This document shows positions 26,496 to 36,100 of a DNA stretch of 64,000 bases, in pieces. Under the pieces are notes generated by a model. It searched no databases, had not been told where the DNA came from, and was given only the letters and a program-made list of their open reading frames with translations. A program made the position numbers and the translations under genes. Where the stretch lies: the NCBI GenBank assembly GCA_963521065.1, contig CAUQTI010000011.1, positions 45,530 through 109,529 of the forward strand, written 5' to 3'. How positions within the stretch are numbered: position 1 is the first letter of the stretch; each line of letters begins with the position of its first letter. This DNA is from IOR16 sp963521065. Its GTDB lineage: Bacteria > Bacillota > Clostridia > Peptostreptococcales > Anaerovoracaceae.

Positions 26496-29400
26496 TTATT
26501 TTATCAAGTAGTTTGCAATCATCGTCGCTGCCTCTGCTCTTGTGGCATTGGCCTTCGGTGCAAAGGAAAGACTTCCGTCCTCCTGCTTGATTCCGTTGAT
26601 GATTCCTCCTTTTTGCATCTTTGAAACGGCTTCTTTTGCATAGCTTGCAATTTCCTTTTCATCCGCAAATTTCTTCTCTGTATCCAACTCAGTAATGGCT
26701 TTTTTCTCAATCTTTTCAATGTAATTTTGAATCATTACTGCCATATCCTGTCGGCTGATTCTCGCATTGGCGAGGAATGCAGCCTTTCCATCGGGACCTT
26801 CCGCTCCCTTTGCGACTCCGTTTATGTAAGCCCATTCTACCGCGCTTGCATACCAATCGTTCTGCTTTACATCGCTGAATTGACTTGCCGCCTTGCTTCC
26901 GTCTGCTTTTACGGAATCCGCTGTCACCGCACTGCCTTCTTTTCCGGCACGGCTCTTTGCCATTCCGTACAAAATCTGTGCAAATTCTGCTCTAGTAACG
27001 CTTGCATTCGGACTAAAGATATTTTCGCCGGTTCCGTTTACAATTCCCGCTTTTGACAGGTACATTACAGAATCGTAATACCACTGTCCGCTCTTTACAT
27101 CATGGAATACAGCTGCGGTACCGTCCGCCGCAATGCCGCTTCCTACAATAAAGCTGGACAAATGATTGATGTCAAAGCTTACAAGCTTCGCTGTCTTATC
27201 ATATTTGCTTGTCAGCTTACTCAAGCCACCTAATTCATCCAAGTACCATGCACCGACATCAGCTGTATTTTCTTCCGCTTTCAAGGTATACGGCAGAGAA
27301 ATCGTAAGTTTTTTGGAGCCAAATGAAGTGATCTTCTGATTGTCTGAGATAATAGAAACTTCATATACGGTATTCTCTCCCGCCGCATTCTTCTGCGCTT
27401 CGTTCAACGAAGCAGCACTTCCTGTGTTCGGCTCGATTTTTTCAATGCGCAGACAGATTTCCTGTCCCTTCGCTGCGTTTTGAATCTCCTGCATTACTTT
27501 ATACTCCAGCCTAACCGTTCCAAGCGCAGAAGTGATTTCTAGTGCTGTCTCTGCCTTTGCAAGCGCTTCTGCGGATGCCTTTGCAAAGCTTGTTTCCAGT
27601 ACCGTTGCTCCGCTGTTTGTCTTCACGTTCAGCTGAATCTCAGGCGCTGTATTTTTTTGTCCTTCCACATTTTTTAATGCCTGCGCTAACGCTGTTTTCA
27701 TTTCTTTTTCTGTAAAGGCCGCCTTTGCTTTTCCGCTACTGTCTGCGGTTGCTTTTACATCAAGACTGACCTTTGTATCCTTCTTCGTCTCTACCGCAGA
27801 AGAACCACCGCCGGAGCCACCGGAGCTGCCAGGCTTATGATTTTCCTCCCACTGTTCTGAGCCTTCCTCTTTTGTGTAATCGTCGGTATAATGCCATATC
27901 AGGCTGTCCCCATCCTTCATATTATCATTGAGTAATCCGCCCAATGGGTGCTTTCCGTTAACCATGTACATCCAGCCGCTGTTGCTTCCGTTATCAAACT
28001 CTCCAAGCCAGGTGCCGTCCGGCCCTTTTATCTTGGAAATATAATTGTTTTCTGCGCCGACTTGATCCAGGTTATATTCCTGCAGGCCGCGTATAAAGAC
28101 CTTATAGACACTGACGGATTCTCCGTTAAATGTGTACTCTGCCTTTGGAATCCATTCTTCAAATTCCTGCGGGTTTTCTGCATAGACATACTTTTTCCCT
28201 TCGCTTCCATGCTTCGGTACGCCTGCAAGGGTAAAGGAAACTGTCATTTGCTTCGCTCCGGAATCCAGTTTCTCAATCATATCCTTCGCCTGAGTATAAT
28301 GCCCCAGTACAGAGCTTCCTGCCCATGCAATCAGAGCTTTCTGCTCTGCGTTGAGCAATGCATATGCATTGGTAACGGCCTCTACCTCCGCCTTGTCTGA
28401 CAAGGTAATCACATCAGCATCCGGCAGAGCAAGCATCCTCTCAAATACGGATGCAGTCGCTTCAGTCCCCTCTAAGGCAAGGATCTTCTTTTGTGCGCTG
28501 CGATATATTTCCAAAGCTTCTTTTCCGATGAAGCCATCCCAGTATATGTCAAGCTCTTTCAACCATTTTTCATAGAAGTCAGTGCATTCTTTGATATCCG
28601 CTTTGTCTTCTAATGTAAGTGTTTCGCTATCCGGAAGTGCTGCCATCATTTGCTGAAATTCCGCATACGGCGTTCCATACTTCACCTGTGCCTTCATTGT
28701 GGTATCCACCGCACTCATTGCCGCATAGAGGTCGTAATAAACCTTTCCCAGTCCGATGACTTCTCCTTCTCCGACTGTCTTTTTCGCCGTTTTTGCAGCG
28801 GACAGTGCAGAGCTTAAAGCCGTCTGCTGTTCCGGTGTCCCATCCTTCATCGCTTCTGCTTTTTTCAGCAGCGCATCAAATTTCTCGCTTGTGAGCGCAT
28901 AGCGGTCCCATACACTGCCGCCATTGACAAGATCACCCAATCCAATGATGATGTCCTTGTTCCAACCAAAGGATTCATTCTTCATTCTTTGGAACATCCC
29001 CGCTTCGTTCATGTGGCGTTCTTTCACCATCGTAAGCGGTGTGTAGAGAGTTCCATTGCCCTCTACGGAAAAATGCTTTTCCGGATCTACGCCGACCGTC
29101 GCGAGTGCAGAAAGAATACAGCCCTGCGTATTGACGTTCGGTTCGCCGCCTTTTTGGTAATAAAATTCTCCAATATAGTTTCCGCTTCTCACCAAGCGCT
29201 CCTGCAGCTTATCCGCATAATTCGCCAGCTCTTCCTCCGGCACAATACCGCGCAGTGCGGCGATGCACCAGGAGCGCATATCCGGATCGTAGGTGAGATT
29301 TACTGAATTTGCTTTCAGCTCCTCTACAAACTGACTGCAGTCAATTCCTGCGGCTTTTGCTGCCATGACGTACCAAATATTGCAGGCCCATGGTCCTCCG

Positions 29401-31712
29401 CCGTTATCAATCATTTCCTGTACATAATTATGCCCTTTAAAATCATAGGGATTTTCACCCAGCATCACAAGCTCTAAAATGACAGCTGCATAGTCCGTCG
29501 TCTGCTTATACGTATGCTTTGTCACATCGTAAGCATATCCGCCGTCCATAGATACGCCTGCGCTGGCTGCCATAAACACCGACCAATAGCTTGAAGCATA
29601 GTTTGCAGTCTGCGTTTCTCCTGCTTTTTCTTTATCTTTCCGATAACCTGTAAGCATCTTCCTCGCCACTGCTTTTGTCTCTTCTGTGATTCCAAAGTAC
29701 GGAATCGTCTTGTCCTCATTCATCCGAAGAAAAAAGGACTCACTCTTCGTTACCCCGTCCTGTGCCGTTACTTCAAGACGTACTGAATAGTCCGGCATAG
29801 GGATTGACTTGCGAAACGTACCGTCTGCCTCCGCTTCCACTGCCGTGCCACCGATGCTCAGACCGCCTCCCGACGGTAGCTTTCCTGAAAAGGTAAGCTC
29901 TGTGCTATCCTTGTCCGGAATGAATTTATAACTATTCTTCTGTGCGGAAAATGCCATGCCGGGCGCTAATCTTGCCCCTTCCATTACAAAGTCTGAAATC
30001 CCCGTACTGTCATCGGCATGCACTAGCTTAATCGTATGCAGCGTTTTAGTCTTCCCATCCCCTGCCGTCACCTCAACCTCAAAGGACTCGATCGGCGTGC
30101 CGTCCAACTCCAAAACGTAGATATTACTATAAATCCCCACCCTGCCGTTTATATTTCTATTCTCATCCGCTTCTCCGCCTAAGAGATAAGAACCGTCCGG
30201 TACCTTGACAGAATACGTTGCCGCCGGGTCCGTTGGACGGATTCCCACATACAGCAATGCATCCTTCGCTTTTTTATATCCTGTTGCAGAGGTGGCAGAT
30301 GTCGGCATTTCTCTCGGAAGGGTAATCTGGTGCGTATTTTCCGCTATATTTAATTTTGTCTTATATTCTGTCGCCGGATTTACCATAGAGACTAAGGTCG
30401 CATCCAAATAATCCAAAGAGGTGTCGGCCCCCTCTGTGACGGTCTCTTCTTCTCCGTTCCAGTCAAATAGAAAAACGTAAGAAAACGCATCGTGATTGTG
30501 CGTTTCAACGATAACACCAGAGTTTATTACCTCGCCGCTCTGACGATTCTCGTATGACATAGGTCGCAAAAGCCGACTCTCTGACTGCACTTCTAACACA
30601 TTTAAACCCTTTTTTAATGCAATTTGCTGACTCATGCGGTCTGCACCCCGTATTGAGGTGCTCGCATCAAAGGTTCCAATCACGTCTCCATTCAAACTGA
30701 TTTGATTGTTTGAAGTCGCAAAGCGATATCCACTAAATGGTGCTAAAGAGTTCCTATCAAGATAATATGAATCCGGCGAAAGCTGAAGCTTTAAATATTT
30801 TATCGCATCCGGAACATCTAATTCATAAAGCTGAGACTTTCCCTTTTCAATTTGTAGCTCTTTTTTATTGAATACCTGAATCGCTTCCAATGAGTCTGCA
30901 TCGTAAAAAGCAAGCTGATTAATCCCCTTTTTCCCTGTTAAAAGATTTTCATAAATAAAATAATAAATTGCAGATGTGCCACGATCCGTGACCGTTACTT
31001 TCACTGCATTATCTCCATATATATTTTTATAAGTGGCAACCCCCCCTCGGCTGGCGTCAATCCGTGTTACTTTAAACGGACGCTTCCCATCCGATCCTGT
31101 GCCATGTGTTACCTCATACTCCATCTCTTCGGGATTGCTGCCCTCGAGCTTTATCTCAGCCGTCTCAGAAAAAAGGTAGCCCTCCATCACCTCTTGGTAT
31201 CCATTTTGTATCCCCGGCTGCTGAAGAACAAATACATTTTTATACCCTTCCTTCAATGCAGGATATGTGCCTTTCAATTTGGAGGCATCTTTAAAGGTAT
31301 TGTCTTTCGTTTTAATTGCGCCGTACGTTGTGACTTCAAACGGAAGAGCTTCACTTTCCCCCTCTTCAGCCTGCAGCATTTCAGCTGCCGTTATAGAAAG
31401 ATTTTCCGGCTGCACGGTTTCTTCCGGTTTGCCTTCACTTATCCCTTCCTGCGCTTTCTCCGAAGGAAGCGCTATACTTTCTTCGGCTGCGTTTTTCTCT
31501 ATCTCCTCAGCGTCTTCCTGCGTGCCTGCTTCCTCGGAAATTTCCCCTGTTTCCAAAGAAGGCTCTTCTTTGAGCTCGCCGGCAGTCTCTGTTATCCTCT
31601 CCCCCAACGCTTCCTCTCCTGCATTGACTTCTGCAAAAGTGTAGGACGGAAGCAGTGTACATGTCATCAGCGCTGCCAAAAGCAGCCCCAGACACCTTTT
31701 TTTTCTTTTCAT
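26496..31712 (-). CDS. SLH-anchored surface protein with transcobalamin-like two-domain core
   Basis: 1738 residues. Signal peptide 1-27, acidic low-complexity linker to about 125, beta-rich region, cadherin-like sandwich (about 570-657), then an all-helical region (about 660-907: ENPYDFKGHNYVQEMIDNGG, GPWACNIWYVMAAKAAG, NVNTQGCILSALATVGVDP) typical of the terpenoid-cyclase alpha/alpha toroid. A DUF4430 domain follows (about 1157-1280: TVSFTLAG, SVYKVFIRGLQ, GSNSGWMYMVNGKHP, DGDSLIWHYTDDY), then a Gly/Ser hinge and three C-terminal SLH motifs (about 1537-1738) that bind secondary cell-wall polymer. Toroid plus DUF4430 is the architecture of intrinsic factor/transcobalamin. The gene lies behind a cobalamin riboswitch, so I infer cobalamin capture at the cell wall. 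Binding is not proven. Confidence 0.85.
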   Translation of the reverse strand: MKRKKRCLGLLLAALMTCTLLPSYTFAEVNAGEEALGERITETAGELKEEPSLETGEISEEAGTQEDAEEIEKNAAEESIALPSEKAQEGISEGKPEETVQPENLSITAAEMLQAEEGESEALPFEVTTYGAIKTKDNTFKDASKLKGTYPALKEGYKNVFVLQQPGIQNGYQEVMEGYLFSETAEIKLEGSNPEEMEYEVTHGTGSDGKRPFKVTRIDASRGGVATYKNIYGDNAVKVTVTDRGTSAIYYFIYENLLTGKKGINQLAFYDADSLEAIQVFNKKELQIEKGKSQLYELDVPDAIKYLKLQLSPDSYYLDRNSLAPFSGYRFATSNNQISLNGDVIGTFDASTSIRGADRMSQQIALKKGLNVLEVQSESRLLRPMSYENRQSGEVINSGVIVETHNHDAFSYVFLFDWNGEEETVTEGADTSLDYLDATLVSMVNPATEYKTKLNIAENTHQITLPREMPTSATSATGYKKAKDALLYVGIRPTDPAATYSVKVPDGSYLLGGEADENRNINGRVGIYSNIYVLELDGTPIESFEVEVTAGDGKTKTLHTIKLVHADDSTGISDFVMEGARLAPGMAFSAQKNSYKFIPDKDSTELTFSGKLPSGGGLSIGGTAVEAEADGTFRKSIPMPDYSVRLEVTAQDGVTKSESFFLRMNEDKTIPYFGITEETKAVARKMLTGYRKDKEKAGETQTANYASSYWSVFMAASAGVSMDGGYAYDVTKHTYKQTTDYAAVILELVMLGENPYDFKGHNYVQEMIDNGGGPWACNIWYVMAAKAAGIDCSQFVEELKANSVNLTYDPDMRSWCIAALRGIVPEEELANYADKLQERLVRSGNYIGEFYYQKGGEPNVNTQGCILSALATVGVDPEKHFSVEGNGTLYTPLTMVKERHMNEAGMFQRMKNESFGWNKDIIIGLGDLVNGGSVWDRYALTSEKFDALLKKAEAMKDGTPEQQTALSSALSAAKTAKKTVGEGEVIGLGKVYYDLYAAMSAVDTTMKAQVKYGTPYAEFQQMMAALPDSETLTLEDKADIKECTDFYEKWLKELDIYWDGFIGKEALEIYRSAQKKILALEGTEATASVFERMLALPDADVITLSDKAEVEAVTNAYALLNAEQKALIAWAGSSVLGHYTQAKDMIEKLDSGAKQMTVSFTLAGVPKHGSEGKKYVYAENPQEFEEWIPKAEYTFNGESVSVYKVFIRGLQEYNLDQVGAENNYISKIKGPDGTWLGEFDNGSNSGWMYMVNGKHPLGGLLNDNMKDGDSLIWHYTDDYTKEEGSEQWEENHKPGSSGGSGGGSSAVETKKDTKVSLDVKATADSSGKAKAAFTEKEMKTALAQALKNVEGQKNTAPEIQLNVKTNSGATVLETSFAKASAEALAKAETALEITSALGTVRLEYKVMQEIQNAAKGQEICLRIEKIEPNTGSAASLNEAQKNAAGENTVYEVSIISDNQKITSFGSKKLTISLPYTLKAEENTADVGAWYLDELGGLSKLTSKYDKTAKLVSFDINHLSSFIVGSGIAADGTAAVFHDVKSGQWYYDSVMYLSKAGIVNGTGENIFSPNASVTRAEFAQILYGMAKSRAGKEGSAVTADSVKADGSKAASQFSDVKQNDWYASAVEWAYINGVAKGAEGPDGKAAFLANARISRQDMAVMIQNYIEKIEKKAITELDTEKKFADEKEIASYAKEAVSKMQKGGIINGIKQEDGSLSFAPKANATRAEAATMIANYLIK

Positions 31713-31797
31713 ATCGCATCCTCATCTTCTTTGCCTCATTCTGTGCGGCTTCTTTATCTTGCTTTCCTATCATAGATTCTTTTTTTGCTTCTCTTCT

Positions 31798-31833
31798 AAA
31801 AAATGGGGAGAAGAGACAAAACTCCTCCCCCAT
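31798..31833 (-). terminator. intergenic terminator/attenuator between the two DUF4430 genes
   Basis: Minus-strand stem TGGGG.AGGAG / CTTCT.CCCCA followed by ATTTTTT, directly after the small DUF4430 gene. Likely lets only part of the transcripts continue into the SLH gene, giving excess of the small secreted protein. Confidence 0.7.
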
Positions 31834-31853
31834 TGCTTTACTGTAAGTGCTTC

Positions 31854-32420
31854 TTACCAGGAAAATACCATGTGCTCAAAGCTTAAGTTCAATTCGTTGT
31901 TATTTACGGTAACACCATCTTGAACTGTTGTCCCGCTTACAACCTGCTGGCTCAGATACAAGCTTGGATAGTCATTTGTAGAAGTCGGCTGATCTTCTCC
32001 AAGGTAGTACATCCAGGATTCTCCTTCATAGGAGTTTGGTGTCGGATAGCTGTCACGGTTTGTGTAGGTTTCTCCATCGTAAGTAATGGAGGTGATGGCT
32101 TTTCCGATTTCTCCCGTCGGCAGCCAAGTAACAGGATCTAGAATTTCTACATCCTTCCAAGTGATAGAAAGGTCTGCATTTGCCGCATCCTCCTGCACCA
32201 ACGCGTCGTAAAGAGTCGCAGTCGATGCAACCTCAATTTCCAAAGGGAAAATTCCTGTCAAATCTTTCATTACCCAGCTTCCCCCGACATTCTCAGCCGC
32301 CTGCAAATTGACCGTTACCGTTGTGGTACTGCTTGCAAACGCCATGCTTGTCATTGCAAATACCATAACCATTGCTACAGCAAACGCCGTAATTTTTCTT
32401 CCCATTGCCATTTTTCTCAT
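31854..32420 (-). CDS. secreted DUF4430 (transcobalamin-like C-domain) protein
   Basis: 188 residues. Signal peptide about 1-30 (ITAFAVAMVMVFAMTSMAFA), then one DUF4430 domain: VTVNLQAAENVGG, STATLYDALVQED, AITSITYDGETYTNRDS and the diagnostic GESWMYYLGEDQP near the end. No cell-wall anchor, so free or associated with the SLH partner. ATG 32420 follows AAAGGAGGAGAAAC. First gene after cobalamin riboswitch 1. As I recall the family, DUF4430 (PF14478) is described as transcobalamin-like C-terminal; the cobalamin role is inferred from that and the riboswitch. Confidence 0.85.
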   Translation of the reverse strand: MRKMAMGRKITAFAVAMVMVFAMTSMAFASSTTTVTVNLQAAENVGGSWVMKDLTGIFPLEIEVASTATLYDALVQEDAANADLSITWKDVEILDPVTWLPTGEIGKAITSITYDGETYTNRDSYPTPNSYEGESWMYYLGEDQPTSTNDYPSLYLSQQVVSGTTVQDGVTVNNNELNLSFEHMVFSW

Positions 32421-32740
32421 TTGTTTCTCCTCCTTTTTGCCTGTACATAGCAGACATTCCGCGTTAAAATTTACCTGTAAAATGACAGGTATCCTTCATC
32501 ACTTCCTGTTTACACAGGACTACCCCCTTTCCAATTGATTGATTTATGTAAAATAATCAATTGCAGCTTGTAAAAATGAAATACAAAAATGTGGCTTCGC
32601 CACGCCGCTATGGAACCCTATGGTTCCCTTCGGCGCTCATTTCATTCGCTGAGCACCCTCCTTTATAGGCAAAGAGGCTTCCGCCCCTCTGCACTTCCTT
32701 TTTTTATCTAGTATGAAAATCCATCGATATTTCCTACTAA
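32421..32740 (-). other. hairpin-rich untranslated leader
   Basis: No gene. Several perfect inverted repeats follow one another: ACCTGT/ACAGGT (32473-32490), CCTGT/ACAGG (32505-32518), AATTGATT/AATCAATT (32533-32562), GTGGC-TTC-GCCAC (32591-32603, followed on the minus strand by ATTTTT), GGAACC/GGTTCC (32612-32627), GCTCA/TGAGC (32635-32654) and AGAGG/CCTCT (32672-32690). One could act as a second terminator; the rest may stabilise the mRNA or be a mobile palindromic element. Confidence 0.5.
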
Positions 32741-33055
32741 ACAAAAAAGACTGCGGCAACTGCCGCAGTCCGTTTTCACTGCTTTTTTTATTCTATATGC
32801 TATTTTTGCGTATCGCAAAAATAGCTTCGCCGGTCAATTACCTCGTGACCATTCTGCCTTCTATCCATGCAGGTCTTCTGACTTACGCATCTTCGTTTCC
32901 ATTTTCCTTCCCAAGGGCATGTCCTCCCCTCAGTGGTTTTTCTACTTTATAAGTATTCTTTGGAAACTCCGCGATTACAGCGGCGGGTCCGTGCCGGATT
33001 TTCACCGACTTCCCTCTTAGCTGCCAGCGTTACCCGGCAGAACATGAATATGTAT
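32741..33055 (-). promoter_or_regulatory. cobalamin riboswitch 1 with terminator
   Basis: On the minus strand the aptamer core reads GGTGAAAATCCGGCACGGAC then CCCGCCGCTGTAA, GCCACTG-like and GGGAAGG segments, and the B12 box GTCAGAAGACCTGCATGG. It ends in the P13 hairpin GGTCACGAGGTAATTGACC (32832-32850), whose loop should kiss L5. The expression platform is CAGTGAAAACGGACTG, able to fold alone, overlapping the terminator arm GACTGCGGCAG/TTGCCGCAGTC plus TTTTTT (32741-32772). Cobalamin binding should terminate transcription of the two DUF4430 genes. Confidence 0.95.
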
Positions 33056-33072
33056 TTAATTTACATGCATTA

Positions 33073-33089
33073 TGTCGAACATTGTCGAA
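33073..33089 (+). promoter_or_regulatory. tandem Spo0A boxes
   Basis: TGTCGAA at 33073-33079 and again at 33083-33089, 10 bp apart (one helical turn). TGTCGAA is the consensus 0A box. They lie about 33-50 nt downstream of the predicted start of riboswitch 1, a position expected to block transcription when Spo0A~P is bound. Confidence 0.55.
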
Positions 33090-33128
33090 AATAATATTTT
33101 TTTATAATGTTCTACATTTTATGTCTTT

Positions 33129-33157
33129 ATCATACCATTTACATAGCCATTTTTCAA
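33129..33157 (-). promoter_or_regulatory. sigma-A promoter of riboswitch 1 unit
   Basis: Minus-strand TTGAAA (33152-33157), 17-bp spacer, TATGAT (33129-33134). It overlaps the end of the upstream 2979-residue gene's 3' flank, so unit 1 is independent. Confidence 0.65.
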
Positions 33158-33174
33158 GGGTATTTTCCATCAAT

Positions 33175-36100
33175 TTACTTTTCTTTTCGGTACCTCCTAT
33201 ATCTGGATGCCGCCGCCAAGAGCAGAATTCCAAGAAGCACGAGGGTTAAGAAGAGGGTTAAAAGAGGATTTTTCTGTGCTGCTTTCTTTACAATTTCAAA
33301 GACATTTAAGGCTTCTTTTTCTTCCTTTTGTTTCTCTTCCTTTATCCCGTTGCCTCCTTCAGTTGCTCCGCCGGAAGCTTTCATCGACTCGTCCTCCTTT
33401 TTCATTTCCTTTTGCTCATCAAGCTCAGCTGCCTGCAAGGATTCTGCTTTTTGACTTTGCGATTCGGAAAAAGTAGAATTCGGTTCTGTGGTCGTGGTCT
33501 TTTCTCCGGTATTATAGTACCCGTCATGTTCACCGCTGTCGCTTCCGTCACCGATTCCGGTTCCCGTGCCGCCGCCGTCTCCCTCTGTTCCGTGATCATC
33601 GCTTCCGTTTCCATTGCCATTTCCACTTCCATTTCCGGAGCCGCCTCCTCCGCCCGGTTTATGAGGCGGTTTTTCTTCTTCTTTTGCCACAAGGGCAAAA
33701 ATCGCGTTTAGTTCTGCATTCCCCTCGCCTAAAGTAAAGCGTTTTACAGCGGTAATGTCAGAAGCAACTCCTTCTTTCATTACTTTCAGAGAGGTAAGCT
33801 TGTATTCTTTCGCTGCATCGTCTGAAACAGGCAGTGCTACCGTTACATCGACTGTGCTGCCTGCATTTGCATAGGCTGTCGATGCTCCATTCACGGAAAG
33901 ATTCTCTCCTAAGGTAATTTTATAGCAGGAAGGCTCTCCAAACTCCGGATACTGCGTTCCCTGCGTCCAAATTCCACGATGTGCCTCGTCACCTCCATCT
34001 AAAAGATAAGCAATCTTGCCACCCGTAAATGCCGTTTCGGACTGCGATACAGCCTCCGAGGAAGCGGAAGATAAGGATGCAGACAGTCCTTCGTATGCTT
34101 GCAAATCTGTTGCACTGCTTCCCAGCATTCCAAGCAATCCATTCATGCCAGACATGCTGCTTTTCTCTGACTGCGGACTGTAGTAATAGCTGTTTTTCAC
34201 TGTTGTTTCTGTCACATGATCAGTTAGCCCATCCACGCTGCCATTTTTATTGTACCAATAGCTGTTCTCTATGGTTGTGACATATTTAGTTCCTACTTGC
34301 ATTGTTTTGCAGACTCCGTAAGAAGATGCGCTGTTTACCTTTCCGATGCTGTAGGAATTTTCGACTCTGTAAGCCTCTCCGGCAATCCCCCCGGCAACTC
34401 CCGTGTCTCCGGTACAGGATATTTCTCCTGCACTGCTGCACAGGGAAATTCTCCCTGCGGTTTCTCCCTCTTCTAATAAAGCAAGATTTCCAATGATACC
34501 TCCGGCAAACCTGCCTGTTGAGCTTACCGTTCCACTGTTTTCACATTTTGAAACGCTTACCATCCTCGTAATTGTCCCCACGATACCACCGCTCGCAGCA
34601 GTTGTTCCGTCAGCAGTCACTGCACCGCTGTTTTTGCAACTTTCGATGACTCCCCAAATGTTATCATTACTCATTCCGGCAATGCCGCCAACGCTTGCTT
34701 TTCCCGATATCTCCCCAGTATTTTCACACGATAAAAGCTCTCTTCTTCCTGGATTTGTTGATGAATCAGAAAGACTCCCTAGAATGCCTCCTGCACTTCC
34801 TTCCTCTGAGAAAATATTTCCTTTGTTCTTACAACTATCTAAGGTTAAGGCCTTTGTCATTTTCCCTAGAATGCCCCCAGCGTAAAGTCTACCTTCCACT
34901 TTTCCGATGTTTACGCATTCTTCAACTTGGCTTCTTCCTCCTGACATACTACCTTCGTCAGTCCCGGCAATGCCGCCGGCTGTATCCGAAGTACTGGTTA
35001 CGTATGCCGCATTTTCACAATTTTTTATGGAGGCCGAAGTCATATTGATATTTCCGGCAATACCGCCGACATTATTTTTTCCGGAAATATGGCTTTTGCT
35101 GTCCGTCGTGCAGCCCTGCAAATATCCTATAGTTTGTCCGACAATACCACCAACAGCCGTTGCATTCTTTCCATCCAAACGCAATGACTTTGCATGGCAA
35201 TTCTTAATCATTCCCCGATTCATATTGACGAGTCCGCCGAAGGTATCGCTGCCACTCGCCTGCATGGTTCCGGAAACTGTTGCATTTTTCAGGCTACCAC
35301 TTGAACCGATGTACCCGAACAGCGGCACCGTCCCGTTCTCAACCATTATCGTATGGTCGTTTCCGTCAAATCCACCTTCAAACGGAGTGCTTGCACTCCC
35401 GATGGAGCTTGTCCAGCCGTTCAGCGTGATATCGTCACCTAGCGTCAACGTCTTTCCTATGTAACGCTCTCCGTTTTTCACATTTTCAGCCAGTTTTTTA
35501 AATAAATCCTCATCTGTAATTTCCTCCAGCATCTCGTCAGTAATTGCATAGGTAATCTTCCAATGTGCATATAGAGTAATGGTCTTTCCCTCTGTTTCTG
35601 CCTGCAATGGCTCTGTAAAATCCCACTCCAGCCATCGTTTGGAATCGCTTGACCATCCTAAAAAGACATGTGTTTCCGTAATTCCCTTTTCTTCGGTCGC
35701 AGCCCATGTCGGATTTTCCGGCCGGACTGCTTTCTCTCCCACGATCAACTTCTGCTCCGCAGGGACTGTACTGGCTTCCGCTGCCGTCTTTGGCCCATTC
35801 AAGTCAAAACGCACCGTCGTCTTTTCTTTATACTTTGCATAAATCGTCACATCACCTGTAATCAAAGTGTCAAAATTAAATGCTTGGCTTAACGCCTCGT
35901 CTTCGTACCACCCGGAAAAGGCATACTCTCCTTCCGCCCCTTCTATCTTTTTCACCGGATTTTCAGAAGGCCTCAAGTCAGCCGCTTTTGTACCAAACGC
36001 TACCTTTGTTCGCTTTATAATCTCTTCTCCGTCAAGTGTTCCGCCCCGAAGGTCAAAGGTTACGTTGAACTCTTCATTCGATTTTTCTGCAAAGGTAACG

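Noticed and set aside
26727..31775. Plus-strand frames opposite the SLH protein, including 31104-31775
   Set aside because: Antisense shadows of a well-supported coding region; low-complexity Cys/Phe-rich translations.
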